Source: CAYMUN01 sp964640775
GTDB taxonomy: Bacteria; Patescibacteriota; Saccharimonadia; Saccharimonadales; UBA4665
Direction of reading: 5' to 3'
Assembly: GCA_964640775.1 (NCBI GenBank)
Contig: CAZXIT010000005.1
Coordinates: forward strand, 1 to 28,944
Length of the DNA stretch: 28,944 nt
The notes beneath the pieces are model-generated. The model was not told the origin of the DNA and did not search any database. It saw only the letters and a program-made list of their open reading frames with translations. Of this stretch, positions 22,324-28,944 are shown piece by piece. The translations under genes and the position numbers were made by a program. Numbering within the stretch: the stretch's first letter is position 1; every line of letters starts with the position of its first letter.

Positions 22324-22906
22324 AGTGATTAATTATAGCCGTATAGCGTTCCGGATGCTGCCAAATATCATCATGCGAACCGGGCAGACTGATAAATGCC
22401 CACTCTTTATCCGCTAGGTAGCGGTCCAGCTGCTCCGAGCGGGGCCATGGATCATGCCGGTTGGCAATAAAAACTGTCTGGGCTTCCGGCAATAGAACTG
22501 GCTGCGCGCTTTTGGAGTTATGAATGATATCCCGATTACGTCTCGGTTGCCGCAAGCCGTAGTACAGGCTGTACAGAGCGATCTGTAGCCCGCGGCCAAG
22601 CTGTCCTCCGGCCACAAAAGCCCGAATATTTTGGCCGTGTGTTTGTAAAAATATCCGGCTGGGCGAGCCCGTGGCGATCGGCATGCCGACGTACACGACG
22701 AGTTTGGGCTTAGCGTTGGCGGCGATGCGCACACAGCCAGCCGAATGAGCCATGATTATATCGCTGCGAGCCATATCGTCGCTGATGTGCAACCCGGCAC
22801 GCCGTACAAGGCGTTTGGTTTTCCGGCCGTTCGCCGGACCGCCGAGAAAACCGTAGCTTATCGCGAAGCTGAGCGGTTGCTTAGCCTTTAAGTGTGTATG
22901 GACCAT
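22292..22906 (-). CDS. Putative alpha/beta-hydrolase-fold protein (RBBP9/YdeN-like)
   Basis: 204 aa from ATG 22906 (GTG at 22909 is possible). A nucleophile-elbow-like AHSAG places Ser55. D152 (NRHDPWP) and H178 (PGSHDDIW) lie in the usual order and spacing, so a serine hydrolase triad is plausible. YGFLGGP near residue 20 could supply the oxyanion hole. RBBP9/YdeN-type proteins have similar size; substrate unknown. It overlaps the HAD gene by 26 bases and the NnrD-like gene by 32 bases, so it is translated from a polycistronic message. Confidence in the gene is high, in the family moderate. Confidence 0.68.
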   Translation of the reverse strand: MVHTHLKAKQPLSFAISYGFLGGPANGRKTKRLVRRAGLHISDDMARSDIIMAHSAGCVRIAANAKPKLVVYVGMPIATGSPSRIFLQTHGQNIRAFVAGGQLGRGLQIALYSLYYGLRQPRRNRDIIHNSKSAQPVLLPEAQTVFIANRHDPWPRSEQLDRYLADKEWAFISLPGSHDDIWQHPERYTAIINHYARLLAQTNR

Positions 22907-23603
22907 CACAGTTTGTTCCTAGTTCGTAGACGACGTTTTTGCGTTCGACAACGATATTCCAGCCCTTTTTGCTGGCGTGCTCAAAGAGCTTCTTGCTCGG
23001 GTTGAATGCGATCGGCCGCTCGACCAGCTCTAGCATGCTGATATCGCCTTCACTGTCGCCAACAGCAATACTGCCCGTAAAATCCGTGCTGTACTTCTCA
23101 GTTAATTGTTGCAGCAGCTCCGGTTTGCGGCCGAGAGAAAGCTCCTTGCTGCCGGTAAACCGGCCGTCTTTGACCTCGTAGCCGGTAGCCGCATAGTCAT
23201 CAAAGCCGTAGTATGCCACCAATTTGTCGACGATCAGACTGGGCGAGCCAGAGATAGCGAACAGCAAGTAATTACTGGCTTTTAATTCCCCGATGAGGTC
23301 GCGAGTGTAGGTATAAACTTGGTCCTTGTATTCATCAAATACAGCTTTTGCGGCTGCCGTGAAGTCCTGGACATCCAGATCCAGGAGCGCTGCCTCAAAG
23401 ACGCCGACCAGCTCCATCTCGTATTCCCGGAAAGAGTCTTCGCCGCTGCGGCGCTTCCAGTCCATCCGGGCTTGCCTGACTTTTTGAAAAGTCCTTTCAT
23501 CAATATAGCCGCCTCTGGCCAGCCGGTCGGCCAGCGCATGATACAGCTGCCAGCGAATAACTGTGCCGTCGATGTCAAATACCGCGAATGGCCGGTTTGG
23601 CAT
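22881..23603 (-). CDS. HAD-superfamily phosphatase, subclass IB (SerB-like)
   Basis: 240 aa from ATG 23603 (GTG at 23606 also possible). Motif I FDIDGTV gives nucleophile D10 and acid D12. Motif II is the Ser in FAISGSP, and motif IV is VGDSEGDISML. The helical cap lies between motifs I and II (RMDWKRRSGEDSFREYEME). Subclass IB includes phosphoserine phosphatase and related small-phosphate hydrolases. SerB function is possible but isolated here, with no serine pathway nearby. The start overlaps the stop of the aminopeptidase gene (TGATG). Confidence 0.87.
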   Translation of the reverse strand: MPNRPFAVFDIDGTVIRWQLYHALADRLARGGYIDERTFQKVRQARMDWKRRSGEDSFREYEMELVGVFEAALLDLDVQDFTAAAKAVFDEYKDQVYTYTRDLIGELKASNYLLFAISGSPSLIVDKLVAYYGFDDYAATGYEVKDGRFTGSKELSLGRKPELLQQLTEKYSTDFTGSIAVGDSEGDISMLELVERPIAFNPSKKLFEHASKKGWNIVVERKNVVYELGTNCDGPYTLKG

Positions 23604-24526
23604 CACCCGGCCTCGGTTAGCTGCCGCAGCAGCAGCCGCTGGATGTTGGAGGCTTCATGCTGCCGCAGGTGGCCATTAATTGTCCAGATAAGCTGGCTGT
23701 TTGGCAGTGCTTTGTCAAGCCGGTAGGCTGCCGCGGGCGGGCAGACCATGTCGTACCTGCCCTGCAGCAGCCAGATGGGCATCGTTAATCTAGCAGCCCC
23801 CGTTAGCAGCTCATCTTCACCCAAAAAAAAGGTGTTGGCGGTGTAGTGCATTTCCAGACAGGCGTTTGTCGGATCATACGTCTCAAACGGTTCGAGCGTG
23901 TATATATCGTCAAGCTTCAAGATGGCGACTTCCATGGCCTGGAAGGCATAGGCTGATTTTTTCACGGCCTCGGGGTCGTCGGATACTGCCTGCTTGAGAT
24001 GATACGCTGTCGGGTCTGCTTGGTAGTCCGAGGGAACACTGTCCGTATATTTTTCCCATATTTCCGGAAAGAATTTGCGCCAGCCACCTTGCTCCAGCCA
24101 GCCAATCTCAGCCGCTGTGTTGGTGTAGACTCCGTTGAGTACCATGGCGGCTACGCTGTCTGGATAGCGAATACCATACGCCAGTGCCAGCGTAGCTCCC
24201 CACGATCCACCGACTAGCACAAATCTGTCCAGCTGGAGGTGTCCGGCTAGTTTTTTGATATCTTCTACGAGGTCCTGGGTGGTGTTATGCTGCAGGGCGC
24301 CGGCAGGCAGGCTTTTGCCCGCGCCCCGCTGGTCATGGAATATCACCCTCTGAGTCAGTGGATCAAACTTCTTTTTATCGCTGTCGTCGCAGCCATTGCC
24401 AGGCCCGCCGTGCAAGACAAGAATTGGCAATTTTGAATCAGGATTGCCCCAGTCCTGGACGTACAGCCGGTGGCCGTCGCCAACCTCGAGAAATGACTCC
24501 TTGATAGTGTATTGGTCTGGTGTCAT
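23603..24526 (-). CDS. pip: Prolyl aminopeptidase (proline iminopeptidase, S33)
   Basis: 307 aa, the usual length. Oxyanion motif HGGPGNG (~39-45), DQRGAGKS, nucleophile elbow GGSWGATLAL (Ser at ~109), acid in GRYDMVCPP and His in INGHLRQHE. It removes N-terminal proline from peptides in the cytoplasm, fitting an organism that feeds on host peptides. The start overlaps the ExoIII stop (ATGA). Other S33 hydrolases share these motifs, but HGGPG plus GGSWG together are typical of Pip. Confidence 0.9.
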   Translation of the reverse strand: MTPDQYTIKESFLEVGDGHRLYVQDWGNPDSKLPILVLHGGPGNGCDDSDKKKFDPLTQRVIFHDQRGAGKSLPAGALQHNTTQDLVEDIKKLAGHLQLDRFVLVGGSWGATLALAYGIRYPDSVAAMVLNGVYTNTAAEIGWLEQGGWRKFFPEIWEKYTDSVPSDYQADPTAYHLKQAVSDDPEAVKKSAYAFQAMEVAILKLDDIYTLEPFETYDPTNACLEMHYTANTFFLGEDELLTGAARLTMPIWLLQGRYDMVCPPAAAYRLDKALPNSQLIWTINGHLRQHEASNIQRLLLRQLTEAG

Positions 24527-25341
24527 AGGTCTAGTGTAACAGATACTGGACAGTGGTCGGAGCCGAGGACATTGGGGTGGATCTCGGCCGCTTTGACCCG
24601 GTCTTTGAGACTGGTGGAAACCATAAAGTAATCAATCCGCCAGCCGACATTGCGCTCTCTGCTATTGGCGAAATGCGACCACCAGGTGTAGAAACCATTG
24701 CCGTGCTTGAACATCCGGAGGGTGTCGATGAAGCCGGCATCGACAAAGGCCTGAAAACCGCTGCGTTCTTCGTCGGTAAAGCCCTTTTTACCCTTGTTTG
24801 ATTTCGGATTGGCCAAGTCGTCTTCGGTGTGGGCGACATTGAGGTCGCCGCTAAAGATAACCGGTTTTGTTTTCTCCAGCTGGCGGGCGTAGGCCAGAAA
24901 AGCCGGGTCCCAGTGCCGGTGGCGGAGCGGAATGCGGCTGAGATCGTCTTTGGCGTTGGGAGTGTAGACCGTTAGCAGCCAAAATTTGTCGAATTCGGCA
25001 GCGATTACCCGGCCTTCGAGATTGGGGTCGCCGTAGGTGTCGCCGGTGACTTCGTAGGTGTCAATAATATCTTTCGGGAAGCCATTGATAACCTGCTGCG
25101 GTTTCACCTTGCTCAGGATGGCGGTACCTGAGTAGCCGGGTTTGTCGGCGGAGAACCAGAAAGCACTGTAGCCGTCGAGATCCAGCGAGGCCTGCTCGAT
25201 CGCTTCGATCTGCTCCGGCTTGGCTTTAATCTCCTGCAGCGCGATAATGTCGGGCTGCTCTTTGTCAATAAACGGCTGCCAGAGACCCTTTTTGGCCACG
25301 GCGCGGATGCCATTGACGTTCCACGAATATATCTTGATCAT
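24523..25341 (-). CDS. xth: Exodeoxyribonuclease III / AP endonuclease
   Basis: 272 aa. Endonuclease/exonuclease/phosphatase fold: SWNVNGIRA (Asn), LQEIKAK (metal Glu), FSGDLNVAH (Asp and Asn), and the C-terminal GSDHCPV with catalytic Asp-His. It cleaves abasic sites in base excision repair and degrades 3' ends. It heads the five-gene minus-strand run ending at 21523. The ATG lies 7 bases after TATACT, so the message is nearly leaderless. Divergent from pyrH with 50 bases between start codons. Confidence 0.96.
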   Translation of the reverse strand: MIKIYSWNVNGIRAVAKKGLWQPFIDKEQPDIIALQEIKAKPEQIEAIEQASLDLDGYSAFWFSADKPGYSGTAILSKVKPQQVINGFPKDIIDTYEVTGDTYGDPNLEGRVIAAEFDKFWLLTVYTPNAKDDLSRIPLRHRHWDPAFLAYARQLEKTKPVIFSGDLNVAHTEDDLANPKSNKGKKGFTDEERSGFQAFVDAGFIDTLRMFKHGNGFYTWWSHFANSRERNVGWRIDYFMVSTSLKDRVKAAEIHPNVLGSDHCPVSVTLDL

Positions 25342-25348
25342 GGACTCA

Positions 25349-25354
25349 AGTATA
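25349..25354 (-). promoter_or_regulatory. -10 box of the xth operon
   Basis: TATACT on the minus strand, 7 bases before ATG 25341. The -35 region would overlap the pyrH promoter on the other strand. Confidence 0.5.
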
Positions 25355-25372
25355 GCTTTAGGGGTAAAGTTT

Positions 25373-25381
25373 TGCTAGACT
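25373..25381 (+). promoter_or_regulatory. Extended -10 promoter of pyrH
   Basis: TGCTAGACT, with 10 bases from TAGACT to the ATG at 25392. The expected leader is about 3-4 nt, and no Shine-Dalgarno fits. Confidence 0.5.
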
Positions 25382-25391
25382 GAGTCATTAG

Positions 25392-26108
25392 ATGGATGCC
25401 CAGCCTTACAAGCGATTACTGTTAAAATTATCCGGCGAACAGCTGGCTGGAAAATACGAATTTGGGGTTGACCCGGAGATTGCCTCGTTTCTGGCTGCCG
25501 AGGTTAAGAAAGCTGTTGATGCCGGCTGCCAGGTAGTAATGGTTGTCGGCGGCGGCAACATGGTGCGCGGCGCCGAGATAGCCGGACATGGCATTCGACG
25601 CGTCACCGGCGACCAGATGGGCATGCTGAGCGGTTTGATCAACTGTATGGCAATGACCGATATATTTGAAGCCAACGGCGTCCCGACGCGCTGCCTGAGC
25701 AATATCTTTGCCCAGCAAGTCGCCGAATCATACTCCTACCGCCTAGCTGAAAAACACCTGCAAAAAGGCCGGGTTGTTATTGTCGCTGGCGGCACTGCCC
25801 GACCCTACGTTACGCATGATACGGCCGGTGTTAGTTTTGCGCTTGAACTGGACTGCGAAGTCGTCCTCAAAGCTACCAAGTATGACGGAGTTTATGATAA
25901 AGATCCGGCCCAGTTCGACGATGCCGTCAAGCTCGACACCGTTTCGTTCCAAAATGCCGTTAGCAATGACGCCATCAAGGTGATGGATAAAGCGGCGCTG
26001 GGACTGGCCATGGAACAGCACAAGCCGCTGATCGTCTTTGATGCCATGAAGCCTGACAACCTGCTCAAAATCGTCTCCCGCCAGCCGGTCGGCACGCTTA
26101 TCAGCTAA
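25392..26108 (+). CDS. pyrH: UMP kinase
   Basis: 238 aa, usual length. Amino-acid-kinase fold: LLLKLSGEQL start, VVGGGNMVRG (phosphate-binding glycines), GDQMGMLS and NIFAQQVAE, then the ATP-binding KATKYDGVYDKDP. It makes UDP from UMP in pyrimidine nucleotide supply. No frr or tsf neighbour is present, unlike many bacteria. It ends 7 bases before the stop of the convergent Clp-like gene. Confidence 0.97.
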   Translation: MDAQPYKRLLLKLSGEQLAGKYEFGVDPEIASFLAAEVKKAVDAGCQVVMVVGGGNMVRGAEIAGHGIRRVTGDQMGMLSGLINCMAMTDIFEANGVPTRCLSNIFAQQVAESYSYRLAEKHLQKGRVVIVAGGTARPYVTHDTAGVSFALELDCEVVLKATKYDGVYDKDPAQFDDAVKLDTVSFQNAVSNDAIKVMDKAALGLAMEQHKPLIVFDAMKPDNLLKIVSRQPVGTLIS

Positions 26109-26115
26109 TTTGGGA

Positions 26116-28485
26116 CTAGACGCTTAGGTCGCCGACATCGAGTATAACGTGGTCGCCGGCTTTGGCCTCGCCGCGCAGGATTTTTTGAGCAATGGTATCC
26201 TCCACCGCTTTTTGCAATGCCCGCCGCATCGGCCGGGCGCCCATCAGCGGATCATAGCCCGTGGCGACAATTTTTTGCATTGCGGCTTCTGTTAGCTGCA
26301 GTGTAATATTTTGGGTCGACAGCGTTTGGTTGACTTCATTCATCATCAATGCGACCACTTGGAGCAGCTCCTGCGGGGTCAGCGGCCTAAATAGTACGAT
26401 CTCATCGAAACGGTTCAGCAGTTCAGGCTTGAACTGTCCGCTGCCAATCAGCTGGTTGATGAACTCCGCCTGGAAGCTTTCCAGGGCTTCGCCCTTTTCG
26501 ACATGCTCCCTGATTGTCTGGGCCCCAGCGTTGCTGGTAAGGATCACGATGCAATCTTTAAACGATACGGCTTTGCCGGCGGCGTCGGTCAGCTGGCCTT
26601 CGTCCAGCAGCTGCAGCAGCAAATTGAGTATGTTGGGGTGGGCTTTTTCGATCTCGTCCAGCAGCACGACGCTAAACGGCTGCTCTCGAACGGCCATTAT
26701 CAGGCTGCTGGTATCTTCGCGGCCATTGGACAGCAAGCGGCTGACATCCTCAGGCCGCTGATATTCGCTCATATCAAGCCGTACCATATTGGATTCGCTT
26801 TCAAAGTAGGTGGCGGCAATGGCTTTGGCGAGTTCGGTTTTACCAACGCCGGTCGGGCCCAAAAACAAGAAGCTGCCGATCGGCCGCCGGGGGTTGGCCA
26901 CACCGGCTCTGGCGCGGCGCAAGGCGTTGGATACTACCTGAACGGCGTGTGTTTGGTTGATCATGCGCTGGTGAATTTTCTCTTCCATATGCAGCAGCGT
27001 GTCGGCTTCCGCAGCCTCAGCAGTCCCAACCTTAACGCCTCGCGTCTGTTCCACCGCCATCTGGACACTGCGGGCACTGATTAGACCGTGGTCACTGTGC
27101 GGGACGGCCTGCTTGAGCAGCTTGATGGCCTTGCCGGGATAGGCCTCGTCCTGGTCGTAGCGGCCGCTCAGCCGGTAGGCTTCGTGCAGGGCTTCGTAGG
27201 CAACGAGAGCATGGTTTTGGTTCTGGATAGTGATGGCAGTGTCTTCCAGCACGCGCATCACCCCGGTCTCTGGCATCTCCTGGAGTACCACTGGCGTCAG
27301 CAGGCCGGCGAAACTCTGGTTTTGGGCTCGCAAGCGCTGGAAGTCAGCAGGCGTTAAGGCTAGGATGATCGGTACGGCCCGGGCCTCGATAATTGACGAA
27401 AGGATTTGGGTAGCGTCAAAGGTACCTGGCCCGCCGCCGAAGAACATCTGAGCATTATCAAAAAATAAAATAATGTGGCCGGCGTGGCTGGCTTCATTGG
27501 CTAGGCTGATCATAATTTGCTCGAGTTCGCCTGGCTCATGGGCATTGGACGTAATGTCGCTGGCATTCAGCGCGATGACCTGATGGAACGCCAGCACTGG
27601 CCCGCTATTCCCCTCAATCAGGCGCTGGGCCAGGGCAAAGACATTGGTGGTCTTGCCGATGCCGTCATCGCCGATCAAGGCTATGCCGCTCGCCCGGTTG
27701 TTAAACGCCGCTTCGATTGCCAGCACTCCGTCAGAAGTGGTGAGTCCGCCAAAATGAGCGCCGTTTTGGGTAATGCTTTCACTGACATTGTGGCCAAAGC
27801 GGTCAAGCTGCGGCGTATAGCCAAAAGCCCAATCCCGGCCGATGCCGCCGGCGTTCGTCTTGAGCCGGTGAGTTTCTTTGATATTGCGTCCCAGCCAGTT
27901 GGCAATTGCTTCGATATCGCCAGGCTGGGCTTTTTTCTCGATGAGCAGCTGGCGCACGGCTGCTGAAGCCAGCAGCAGGCCGGCCACTACAAAACCCGGC
28001 TCAATGACCGGGTTTTCATTTTTCTGGGCTTGCTGCACGGCCAGCTGCAGGGCGTATTCCAGCTCAGCTGGTTCGGTGCTCAGGGTAGCCGCAACGACGT
28101 CGCGGCCGATAAACAGATGGTCTGTAAAGAACACTGCCTGCCAATGGTCCTGCAGCGCCAGCCACATAGCTTGGGGATTGAGAGCCATGGAGGGTTTGAT
28201 CCGCGATAGTACGTCAACTGATAAAAGGCCTGTTAAATCCGCGCCGTTTGGCGGCAAGACCGATAGGTAGCGCTTCCACCAGACAGCCAGCATGTAGCAG
28301 ACAATAGCCGGCCCGAGCAGCAGCAAAGCCACGCCCTTTGCCCCCGTAAAGCCGATACCCAGGCTGCTGATAAAAATTACCAAAGCGGCAATGACGAGTG
28401 CTCGGTAGCCGGTATCGCCAAGCATTTTTTCAAACCTGGCTTCCCGAACCCGCCGGCTATTAAAATCAATCAGGCTGCCATTCAT
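26116..28485 (-). CDS. Membrane-anchored Clp-like double AAA+ ATPase with altered D1 Walker B
   Basis: 789 aa from ATG 28485. Two N-terminal membrane helices (~29-46, 50-70), a Clp-N-like helical region (~100-220), then two AAA+ modules. D1: Walker A GDDGIGKTT (272-280) intact, but Walker B is FFDN (D343, N344), lacking the catalytic Glu. D2: Walker A GPTGVGKT (543-550), Walker B LLDE (D610/E611), sensor-1 N652, Arg finger R692 and sensor-2 GARPMRR are all intact. No IGF/LGF-type ClpP-docking loop is evident, so it may be an unfoldase or disaggregase at the membrane without ClpP. An upstream start at 28542 lies inside the previous gene; the ATGA overlap supports 28485. Confidence 0.9.
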   Translation of the reverse strand: MNGSLIDFNSRRVREARFEKMLGDTGYRALVIAALVIFISSLGIGFTGAKGVALLLLGPAIVCYMLAVWWKRYLSVLPPNGADLTGLLSVDVLSRIKPSMALNPQAMWLALQDHWQAVFFTDHLFIGRDVVAATLSTEPAELEYALQLAVQQAQKNENPVIEPGFVVAGLLLASAAVRQLLIEKKAQPGDIEAIANWLGRNIKETHRLKTNAGGIGRDWAFGYTPQLDRFGHNVSESITQNGAHFGGLTTSDGVLAIEAAFNNRASGIALIGDDGIGKTTNVFALAQRLIEGNSGPVLAFHQVIALNASDITSNAHEPGELEQIMISLANEASHAGHIILFFDNAQMFFGGGPGTFDATQILSSIIEARAVPIILALTPADFQRLRAQNQSFAGLLTPVVLQEMPETGVMRVLEDTAITIQNQNHALVAYEALHEAYRLSGRYDQDEAYPGKAIKLLKQAVPHSDHGLISARSVQMAVEQTRGVKVGTAEAAEADTLLHMEEKIHQRMINQTHAVQVVSNALRRARAGVANPRRPIGSFLFLGPTGVGKTELAKAIAATYFESESNMVRLDMSEYQRPEDVSRLLSNGREDTSSLIMAVREQPFSVVLLDEIEKAHPNILNLLLQLLDEGQLTDAAGKAVSFKDCIVILTSNAGAQTIREHVEKGEALESFQAEFINQLIGSGQFKPELLNRFDEIVLFRPLTPQELLQVVALMMNEVNQTLSTQNITLQLTEAAMQKIVATGYDPLMGARPMRRALQKAVEDTIAQKILRGEAKAGDHVILDVGDLSV

Positions 28486-28847
28486 AGCAGCAGTATCCCT
28501 GCCGCGATGCAGGCCGGGGCTGCCAGCGGAAGCAGCGGCCAAATGATCATTTCAGCTATCGACAGTACGGCGACCACACAGATGCAGATAATGGCGGCAA
28601 ACAGTACTGCCACGCGAACCGTAAAGCCCACCGCCCGGCTGACCAAGTTGTCACCCAGGGCCTTCATCTTGGCATCCAGGCTTTTCCCGGTTTCGGTGAC
28701 GAGCCGCCGCCAGGGCGAAAAGAGGGTGCGCGAGAGCTGTCTGACTGAAAAGCTGGTGGAAACTGCTGTGATGCGCGGGCCGAAACTTTTGAATACCATT
28801 TTCCAGCCAGCACCGTACCACCACGAAAAGAACGACATGATAAGCAT
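28482..28847 (-). CDS. Small membrane protein coupled to the Clp-like ATPase
   Basis: 121 aa from ATG 28847 (ATG at 28853 gives 123 aa). An amphipathic, aromatic start (SFFSWWYGAGWKMVF) leads to a basic linker. Two hydrophobic segments follow at about 75-97 and 100-121, ending at the C-terminus (PACIAAGILLL). I recognise no family. Its TGA stop overlaps the ATPase ATG (ATGA), so the two are made together and may form a membrane complex. The start at 28847 is preferred because TGCTACAAT ends 7 bases upstream of it, and 28853 would lie before the RNA start. Confidence 0.7.
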   Translation of the reverse strand: MLIMSFFSWWYGAGWKMVFKSFGPRITAVSTSFSVRQLSRTLFSPWRRLVTETGKSLDAKMKALGDNLVSRAVGFTVRVAVLFAAIICICVVAVLSIAEMIIWPLLPLAAPACIAAGILLL

Positions 28848-28854
28848 AGCCATA

Positions 28855-28863
28855 ATTGTAGCA
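28855..28863 (-). promoter_or_regulatory. Extended -10 promoter of the small membrane protein / Clp-like operon
   Basis: TGCTACAAT on the minus strand, 7 bases before ATG 28847 and about 28 bases after the tRNA-Ser 3' end. Confidence 0.5.
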
Positions 28864-28890
28864 CTACTTGCGCCAGTTGCCGCAGTGTCT

Positions 28891-28944
28891 TGGCGGAGGG
28901 AGAGGGATTCGAACCCTCGATGGGATTGCTCCCAAACCGCCTTT
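28891..28944 (-). tRNA. tRNA-Ser (anticodon NGA), 3' part only; 5' part beyond window
   Basis: On the minus strand: AAA then anticodon-stem strand GGCGG, a long variable arm (GGGA-GCAA-TCCC), T arm GAGGG-TTCGAAT-CCCTC, acceptor strand, discriminator G and encoded CCA (28893-28891). The class II variable arm with G73 indicates Ser rather than Leu. If GGCGG is the stem, the first A visible is anticodon position 36, so the anticodon is NGA. Confidence 0.88.

Overview
The window looks like one piece of a small, very compact bacterial genome, most likely from the Candidate Phyla Radiation (Patescibacteria) and probably Saccharibacteria (TM7) or a close relative. This is inferred from several features: genes are packed with 1-4 base overlaps, convergent genes share or nearly share stop codons, many proteins are short and membrane-anchored, there are no biosynthetic operons, and the mix of families (DUF3048, PEGA, class E-like sortase, NnrD-like kinase fold, membrane-tethered Clp-like AAA+) is typical of that group. 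UGA is a stop codon here, so it is not one of the UGA-Gly lineages. The DNA is GC-rich by eye. No phage, transposon, rRNA or CRISPR array is visible.

Layout. 1-2495 (minus): a soluble PAS histidine kinase followed by a response regulator with a very long Ala/Pro/Glu tail that runs off the left edge. 2684-2758: tRNA-Glu(CTC). 2764-3351 (minus): a small anchored protein of unknown function. 3527-7283 (plus): a two-gene surface operon, a secreted six-FN3 protein ending in a dockerin, then a membrane-anchored protein carrying a cohesin. 7309-9529 (minus): an error-prone polymerase operon (unknown 90-aa protein, UmuD-like protein, UmuC) behind a structured leader of about 230 nt. 9533-12774 (minus): DUF3048 protein, membrane histidine kinase and stand-alone receiver. 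12828-14860 (minus): basic disordered protein coupled to GltX. 14955-17785: PEGA/beta-propeller-like protein facing a sortase. 17842-17926: tRNA-Leu(CAA). 17928-20270: methyltransferase, CPBP-like membrane protein, TauE-type exporter. 20396-21526: polytopic membrane protein. 21523-25341 (minus): five overlapping genes (ExoIII, prolyl aminopeptidase, HAD phosphatase, alpha/beta hydrolase-like, NnrD-like). 25392-26108: PyrH. 26116-28853 (minus): small membrane protein coupled to a membrane-anchored Clp-like ATPase. 28891-28944: 3' half of a tRNA-Ser.

Most interesting points. (1) The adjacent dockerin and cohesin genes look like a self-contained non-covalent surface-attachment module. (2) The polymerase operon has a leader whose 9-base element is exactly complementary to the ribosome-binding site of its first gene, and its UmuD-like protein lacks the self-cleavage Ser/Lys and the N-terminal arm, so control may have moved from proteolysis to RNA. 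(3) About ten first genes have a -10 box (often extended, TGn) only 6-10 bases before ATG, implying leaderless or nearly leaderless mRNAs.
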